From an uncultured bacterium (GTDB lineage: Bacteria; Patescibacteriota; Patescibacteriia; UBA1558; GWA2-36-10): a stretch of 6,215 nucleotides of DNA. Positions within the stretch are counted from its first letter, which is position 1. Each line of letters begins with the position of its first letter. Shown here piece after piece: positions 3,112 to 6,215 of the stretch. The stretch is from assembly GCA_937912185.1 (NCBI GenBank), contig CALDOH010000027.1, positions 1-6,215 of the forward strand. Direction: 5' to 3'. The position numbers and the translations under genes were made by a program. The notes beneath the pieces are model-generated. The model was given only the letters and a program-made list of their open reading frames with translations. It was not told where the DNA came from and ran no database searches.

Positions 3112-3140
3112 TTTAGTTTTTTAAATCACTATGATATAAT
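3112..3140 (+). promoter_or_regulatory. Extended -10 promoter of the acylphosphatase operon
   Basis: A perfect TATAAT (3135-3140) with the extended element TGA (3132-3134) and a weak -35 TTTAGT (3112-3117) at 17 bases. Transcription would begin near 3147, 30 bases before the acylphosphatase ATG. Confidence 0.65.
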
Positions 3141-3176
3141 GACAATGATTGTGATTACTTAAAAATAAAGGAAAAT

Positions 3177-3452
3177 ATGGAAGAAAAACATTTAGACATC
3201 AAAATATTTGGTAAAGTTCAAGGAGTTGGTTTTAGAGAATTTATCAAAGAAAGAGCAATTGAGTTTGGTATCAATGGGATAGTTAGAAATCATGAAAGTG
3301 GCTATGTAGAGATCGAGGCTGAGGGAGAGGAAGATTCTTTAAATCAATTTTGTCAGCATTGCGAGAAAGGTTCTAATTGGGCAGATGTAGTTGATATGAA
3401 AATAAAGGATGGCAAAATGAAGAGCTATACTTCTTTTAGCGTAATGATGTAA
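3177..3452 (+). CDS. acyP: Acylphosphatase
   Basis: Acylphosphatase (EC 3.6.1.7) hydrolyses the carboxyl-phosphate bond of small acylphosphates in the cytoplasm. The 91-residue length is normal for the family. Motif 1 is FGKVQGVGFR (11-20), whose backbone binds phosphate, with catalytic R20. Motif 2, normally a G-x-V-R-N-x-x-x-G pattern, is GIVRNHESG (34-42), with catalytic N38. The ATG at 3177 follows AAGGA closely, and an extended -10 promoter lies just upstream. It is the first gene of a plus-strand run, 17 bases before the MscS-type channel. Nothing key is missing. Its physiological substrate is unknown, as is usual for bacterial members. Confidence 0.95.
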   Translation: MEEKHLDIKIFGKVQGVGFREFIKERAIEFGINGIVRNHESGYVEIEAEGEEDSLNQFCQHCEKGSNWADVVDMKIKDGKMKSYTSFSVMM

Positions 3453-3469
3453 TAAATTAAAAAAGCTCT

Positions 3470-4540
3470 ATGGATTTTTTGGAACAATTAAAAATTATTT
3501 CTTGGGGAAGCAATACAGGTTATGATTATTTGACAGCCTTGGTCGTCTTTGTAGCCTTGGTTTTTTTGCTCAAGGTATTTCAGGCAATCATTTTGTCTAA
3601 ACTTCAAAAGTTAGCCTTAAAGACAGCAACAGAGTTTGATGATATTTTGATCGAGATTTTTAAAAAGGTCAAACCACCCTTTTATTTTTTTGTGTCTATA
3701 TTTTTTGCTATCAAGTCTTTGATTTTGCCAGATTTATTCAATCGAGCTTTGTTAGTCTTATTTATTATCGTCATTGTCTATGAGGTGATTAAGGCAGTTG
3801 AAAGAATTGTCGATTATATTTTTAGAAAATATTTGGAAAAAAATCAGGATGAGGATACGGACCAACACTCAGAGGCTATGATAAAATTGATGCAAGTGTT
3901 GATCAAGGTGATTCTGTGGATTTTTGGTTTGATACTCATCCTTTCCAATCTGGGTATTAATGTAACTTCTCTAGTAGCTGGTATGGGCATTGGTGGTATT
4001 GCTATTGCTTTAGCCTTGCAAAATGTATTGGGAGATTTATTTTCTGCTTTTTCTATTTATATAGACAAACCATTTAAAGTTGGTGATTATATTCAGATCG
4101 GTACTGACCGGGGAATGGTAGAAAAAATTGGCATGAAGACCACTCGGATTAGAACTTTACAAGGGGAACAGTTAGTTGTCTCCAACCAAGAGCTCACCAG
4201 TGCTAGGATTCAAAATTTTCGTCGGATGGAAAAGCGTCGGGTGGCTTTTAATCTAGGTGTTACCTATGGTACTAGTCCAGAAAAATTAGCGGCAATTCCA
4301 AAAATAATTAAAGATATTGTTGATAAGGTTGATTTAGCAGAGTTTGATCGTTGTCATTTTGTCGAATATAAGGATTCTGATTTGTCATTTGAAGTGGTGA
4401 TGTTTATAGACTCCAAAGAATACACAGATTATTTAGCAGCGCGGCAGGAAATTAATTTGGAAATTTACAAGAAATTTGCTGTTGAGGGTATTGAGTTTGC
4501 TTATCCAACCCAGACTTTATTTATAAATAAGTCTAAATAA
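3470..4540 (+). CDS. MscS-family mechanosensitive ion channel
   Basis: A 356-residue membrane channel that opens under membrane tension and lets small solutes out during osmotic downshock. Hydrophobic segments are at about 20-42, 68-86, 92-110 and 140-160, and the pore-lining helix at about 163-190 has the Gly/Ala pattern typical of MscS (SLVAGMGIGGIAIALALQN). It is followed by the signature YIDKPFKVGDYIQI (197-210) and a cytoplasmic beta and alpha/beta domain (about 200-350). With five predicted segments it is longer than E. coli MscS (three), nearer to the YnaI/YbdG-type members. It starts at ATG 3470, 17 bases after acylphosphatase, without a clear Shine-Dalgarno, and ends 5 bases before the next gene, so it is probably co-transcribed. 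Confidence 0.93.
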   Translation: MDFLEQLKIISWGSNTGYDYLTALVVFVALVFLLKVFQAIILSKLQKLALKTATEFDDILIEIFKKVKPPFYFFVSIFFAIKSLILPDLFNRALLVLFIIVIVYEVIKAVERIVDYIFRKYLEKNQDEDTDQHSEAMIKLMQVLIKVILWIFGLILILSNLGINVTSLVAGMGIGGIAIALALQNVLGDLFSAFSIYIDKPFKVGDYIQIGTDRGMVEKIGMKTTRIRTLQGEQLVVSNQELTSARIQNFRRMEKRRVAFNLGVTYGTSPEKLAAIPKIIKDIVDKVDLAEFDRCHFVEYKDSDLSFEVVMFIDSKEYTDYLAARQEINLEIYKKFAVEGIEFAYPTQTLFINKSK

Positions 4541-4545
4541 ATTTT

Positions 4546-4884
4546 ATGTTTAAACTTTTAGAAAACGAAGCGGATTGGCAGGAGCTTAGAGAAAGTGTGC
4601 CAATATTAATTGTTTTTAAACATAGTAATATTTGTCCCATTTCCATTGCCGCCAAAGAGAGGTTGGTGTCAGTCGATTACCTCTTACCAGATATTTATGA
4701 ATTAGTTGTTCAGGATAATGAAGATCTATCAGGGCTCATTGCCAATGAGCTTGGTATCAAACACGAGACACCACAGGTGCTGGTGATACAAAATGGCGAA
4801 TCAGTTTATGACAGGAGCTACGAAGAGATAAAGGGTGATAACTTAGTTGATTTTGTTAGAAACTTACAAAAGGAAAGTAAATGA
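4546..4884 (+). CDS. ytxJ: YtxJ/BrxC-type monothiol bacilliredoxin-like protein
   Basis: A 112-residue thioredoxin-fold protein of the DUF2847/YtxJ family. In Firmicutes, members act as bacilliredoxin BrxC, removing bacillithiol from S-thiolated proteins. The family's active-site segment (typically FKHSxxCPIS) is here FKHSNICPIS (24-33), with a single reactive Cys, C30. The cis-proline region HETPQVLVI (73-81) and the following glycine turn (QNGES) are intact. It lies 5 bases after the channel gene, so translation is probably coupled. Whether this organism makes bacillithiol cannot be judged from the window; the protein may use another low-molecular-weight thiol. It ends in TGA, the only TGA stop here; a hairpin follows at once. 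Confidence 0.88.
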   Translation: MFKLLENEADWQELRESVPILIVFKHSNICPISIAAKERLVSVDYLLPDIYELVVQDNEDLSGLIANELGIKHETPQVLVIQNGESVYDRSYEEIKGDNLVDFVRNLQKESK

Positions 4885-4885
4885 A

Positions 4886-4921
4886 CCCCGTTAGAAATTC
4901 TTACACTTAATTTTTACGGGG
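4886..4921 (+). repeat. Hairpin with copy 3 of the AATTTCTAACGGGG motif
   Basis: CCCCGT (4886-4891) pairs with ACGGGG (4916-4921) around 24 bases. The 5' arm and adjoining bases (4886-4899) read AATTTCTAACGGGG on the minus strand, as at 141-154. No T-run follows, so read-through into the exonuclease gene is likely. It may be a relic of the longer palindrome CCCCGTTAGAAATTTCTAACGGGG. Confidence 0.55.
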
Positions 4922-4952
4922 AAGAAGAAAATAATAATTAATTTTTAATGGG

Positions 4953-5705
4953 GTGAAAATATTATCTTGGAATGTTAATGGTATTCGAGCAGCAGTACGA
5001 AAAGGTTTTATCGACTTTCTCAAGAAAGAGAAGCCAGATATTATTGGTCTACAGGAAATAAAAATCTCTGATGCTGCTAGAGCACAGGAGACTTTTGATT
5101 TTGCTGGTTATCAAGAATTTTGGAATAGCGCCGAGAGACCTGGTTATAGTGGCACAGCTTTTTTGGTAAAGGATGGTCTCAAAGTTAAATACTTGTCAAA
5201 ATTGTCTTGGGATAAAGAAGGTCGCATTCAGGTTTTGGATATTGGTAAATATTATTTGGCAAATATTTATTTTCCCAATGCCAATCATGAGTTATCTCGT
5301 TTAGGTTTTAAAATAGATTTTTCTGATGAGCTGCTCAAGTATTTAAAAAAATTGGAAAAAATAAAACCAGTGATTGTCACCGGTGATTATAACGTAGCTC
5401 ACAATGAAATTGATTTGGCTCGGCCAAAGCAAAATATTGGCAATCCTGGTTTTACCGACGAAGAGCGGACTTGGATGAAAAAATTTTTAGCCAAAGGTTT
5501 CAAAGATACTTTTCGTGAGCTTCATCCACAAAAGATTCAATATTCGTGGTGGAGTTATCGGGCCAATGCCAGGACCAACAATATTGGTTGGCGGATAGAT
5601 TACTTTTGTGTGTCAGATAGTGTATTAAAAAAAGTTGATCAAGCCTTTATACTCGATCAGGTCAAGGGCTCTGATCATGCGCCAGTAGGAATTGAAATAA
5701 AATAA
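4953..5705 (+). CDS. xthA: Exodeoxyribonuclease III / AP endonuclease
   Basis: A 250-residue Mg-dependent DNA repair enzyme (EC 3.1.11.2) that cleaves abasic sites and trims 3' blocks in base-excision repair. The family's active-site residues are all visible: N7 (SWNVNGIR), E35 (LQEIK), Y106 (NIYFPNA), D145 and N147 (GDYN), W225-R226-I227-D228 (GWRIDYF region) and D241-H242 (SDH). Length is normal for the ExoA/XthA family. The start is GTG at 4953, giving the usual MKILSWNVNGIRA; the frame upstream has no ATG, GTG or TTG before a stop at 4932-4934, so this choice is forced. There is no clear Shine-Dalgarno. It follows the bacilliredoxin-like gene by 68 bases and ends at a strong terminator. 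Confidence 0.95.
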   Translation: MKILSWNVNGIRAAVRKGFIDFLKKEKPDIIGLQEIKISDAARAQETFDFAGYQEFWNSAERPGYSGTAFLVKDGLKVKYLSKLSWDKEGRIQVLDIGKYYLANIYFPNANHELSRLGFKIDFSDELLKYLKKLEKIKPVIVTGDYNVAHNEIDLARPKQNIGNPGFTDEERTWMKKFLAKGFKDTFRELHPQKIQYSWWSYRANARTNNIGWRIDYFCVSDSVLKKVDQAFILDQVKGSDHAPVGIEIK

Positions 5706-5734
5706 AAATCCTGCCGAAGTAAGGCAGGATTTTT
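5704..5734. terminator. Bidirectional terminator between xthA and the DUF4015 gene
   Basis: ATCCTGCC (5708-5715) pairs perfectly with GGCAGGAT (5723-5730) around a 7-base loop, with an A-run before and a T-run after (AAAAATCC...GGATTTTT). It works on both strands and sits between the two convergent genes. Confidence 0.9.
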
Positions 5735-5739
5735 AAGTA

Positions 5740-6215
5740 TTAAAAAATATAATCTGGATAGTAATTCCTAGCATTCCATAGCAACCAGCCTTCAGTAGTA
5801 GTGGCGTTCTCTACAGCGTCTATCTGAGCTTCTATTTTGGCGGAGTCATAAGTGGCTCTCATATGAAAGGCTTGAATCCAAGGTCTGACCTTAGCTCTTT
5901 TGTCTGCTAGAGCCGGCTCACTAATTCTAAGTCCGTAGGCAATTACCGGTCCAGGGTGTTCGGCTGAATTGGTATAGCCCAGATAATTGAGTGGATAGTG
6001 AGAGGGGTACATCATTGGACTAATATAGTCAAAGTGATTGGCAGCATCGCTTGCTCGTTGACCAATATTGAGGTCATAGTCATCGTCGGTGTGATCCATA
6101 ACTAGACCAAACATATCAACGGATATATTTGTTTTGTCTGATAAGTTGTCAGATAGAAATTTAAAAAAATCATCCATCACTTGTGCTTTGGTTTTTCCTT
6201 CAGGCAAAGAGTAGC
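5740..6215 (-). CDS. DUF4015 putative glycosyl hydrolase, C-terminal part
   Basis: The last 157 residues of a protein cut by the right window edge; the frame is open to 6215, and the TTG at 6207 is an internal Leu (YSLPEGKT), not a start. The sequence matches the C-terminal half of the DUF4015 family of TIM-barrel putative glycosyl hydrolases: a strand ISVDMFGLVMD, then IGQRASDAANHFDYISPMMYP with the family's conserved D-Y-I-S-P-M-x-Y-P segment, RPWIQAF near the seventh strand, and the ending EGWLLWNARNYY. Such proteins are common in Patescibacteria and usually carry an N-terminal signal peptide or membrane anchor, not visible here. No substrate has been established to my knowledge. It converges on xthA with a shared terminator. 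Confidence 0.88.
   Translation of the reverse strand, partial: YSLPEGKTKAQVMDDFFKFLSDNLSDKTNISVDMFGLVMDHTDDDYDLNIGQRASDAANHFDYISPMMYPSHYPLNYLGYTNSAEHPGPVIAYGLRISEPALADKRAKVRPWIQAFHMRATYDSAKIEAQIDAVENATTTEGWLLWNARNYYPDYIF

Noticed and set aside
4882..4921. TGA at 4882-4884 read as glycine (genetic code 25), extending the bacilliredoxin-like protein
   Set aside because: The protein already has normal family length and what follows is a hairpin with a dispersed repeat. No TGA occurs inside any conserved domain in this window.

Overview
The window most likely comes from a Candidatus Patescibacteria (CPR) genome of the Parcubacteria type. The grounds are A+T-rich DNA, tight gene spacing, several starts without a clear Shine-Dalgarno, a DUF4015 glycosyl-hydrolase-like gene, and scattered copies of an AATTTCTAACGGGG motif that I associate with such genomes. 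TGA appears only as a stop codon (4882-4884), so the standard bacterial code fits. The phylum call rests on gestalt, not on a marker gene.

Left edge (1-347): the 5' part of an unrecognised minus-strand gene and its upstream region, with short repeats. RNA-rich stretch (348-1640): a strong extended -10 promoter leads into two tandem copies of a structured RNA. Each copy has a closing helix that competes with an intrinsic terminator, plus a shared core with a predicted pseudoknot. This has the layout of a tandem transcriptional riboswitch of a class I cannot name. Next come a single-domain receiver protein (713-1153), a 20-residue hydrophobic peptide with a very strong but hairpin-masked ribosome binding site (1301-1363), and three copies of a related hairpin (1172-1215, 1436-1512, 1557-1606). 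The protein-coding parts here are clearly richer in G+C than the rest of the window. This is the most likely site of something undescribed.

Middle (1727-3053): a very A+T-rich GNAT acetyltransferase gene, frameshifted in a run of eight A, converges on a minus-strand operon of six tRNAs in the order Leu(CAA), Ala(GGC), Pro(GGG), fMet(CAU), Met(CAU), Asn(GUU). All six encode CCA. Two inverted copies of a small palindromic element abut the mature ends of tRNA-Leu and tRNA-Ala. A broken tRNA-Leu-like 5' piece carrying two palindromes lies upstream of the operon.

Right part (3112-6215): a plus-strand housekeeping run encodes acylphosphatase, an MscS-type mechanosensitive channel, a YtxJ/BrxC-type bacilliredoxin-like protein and exonuclease III. 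It probably starts at an extended -10 promoter at 3112-3140 and ends at a bidirectional terminator at 5704-5734, which it shares with a convergent DUF4015 gene cut by the window edge. The common theme is stress and housekeeping (osmotic relief, thiol redox, base-excision repair); no single pathway links these genes.
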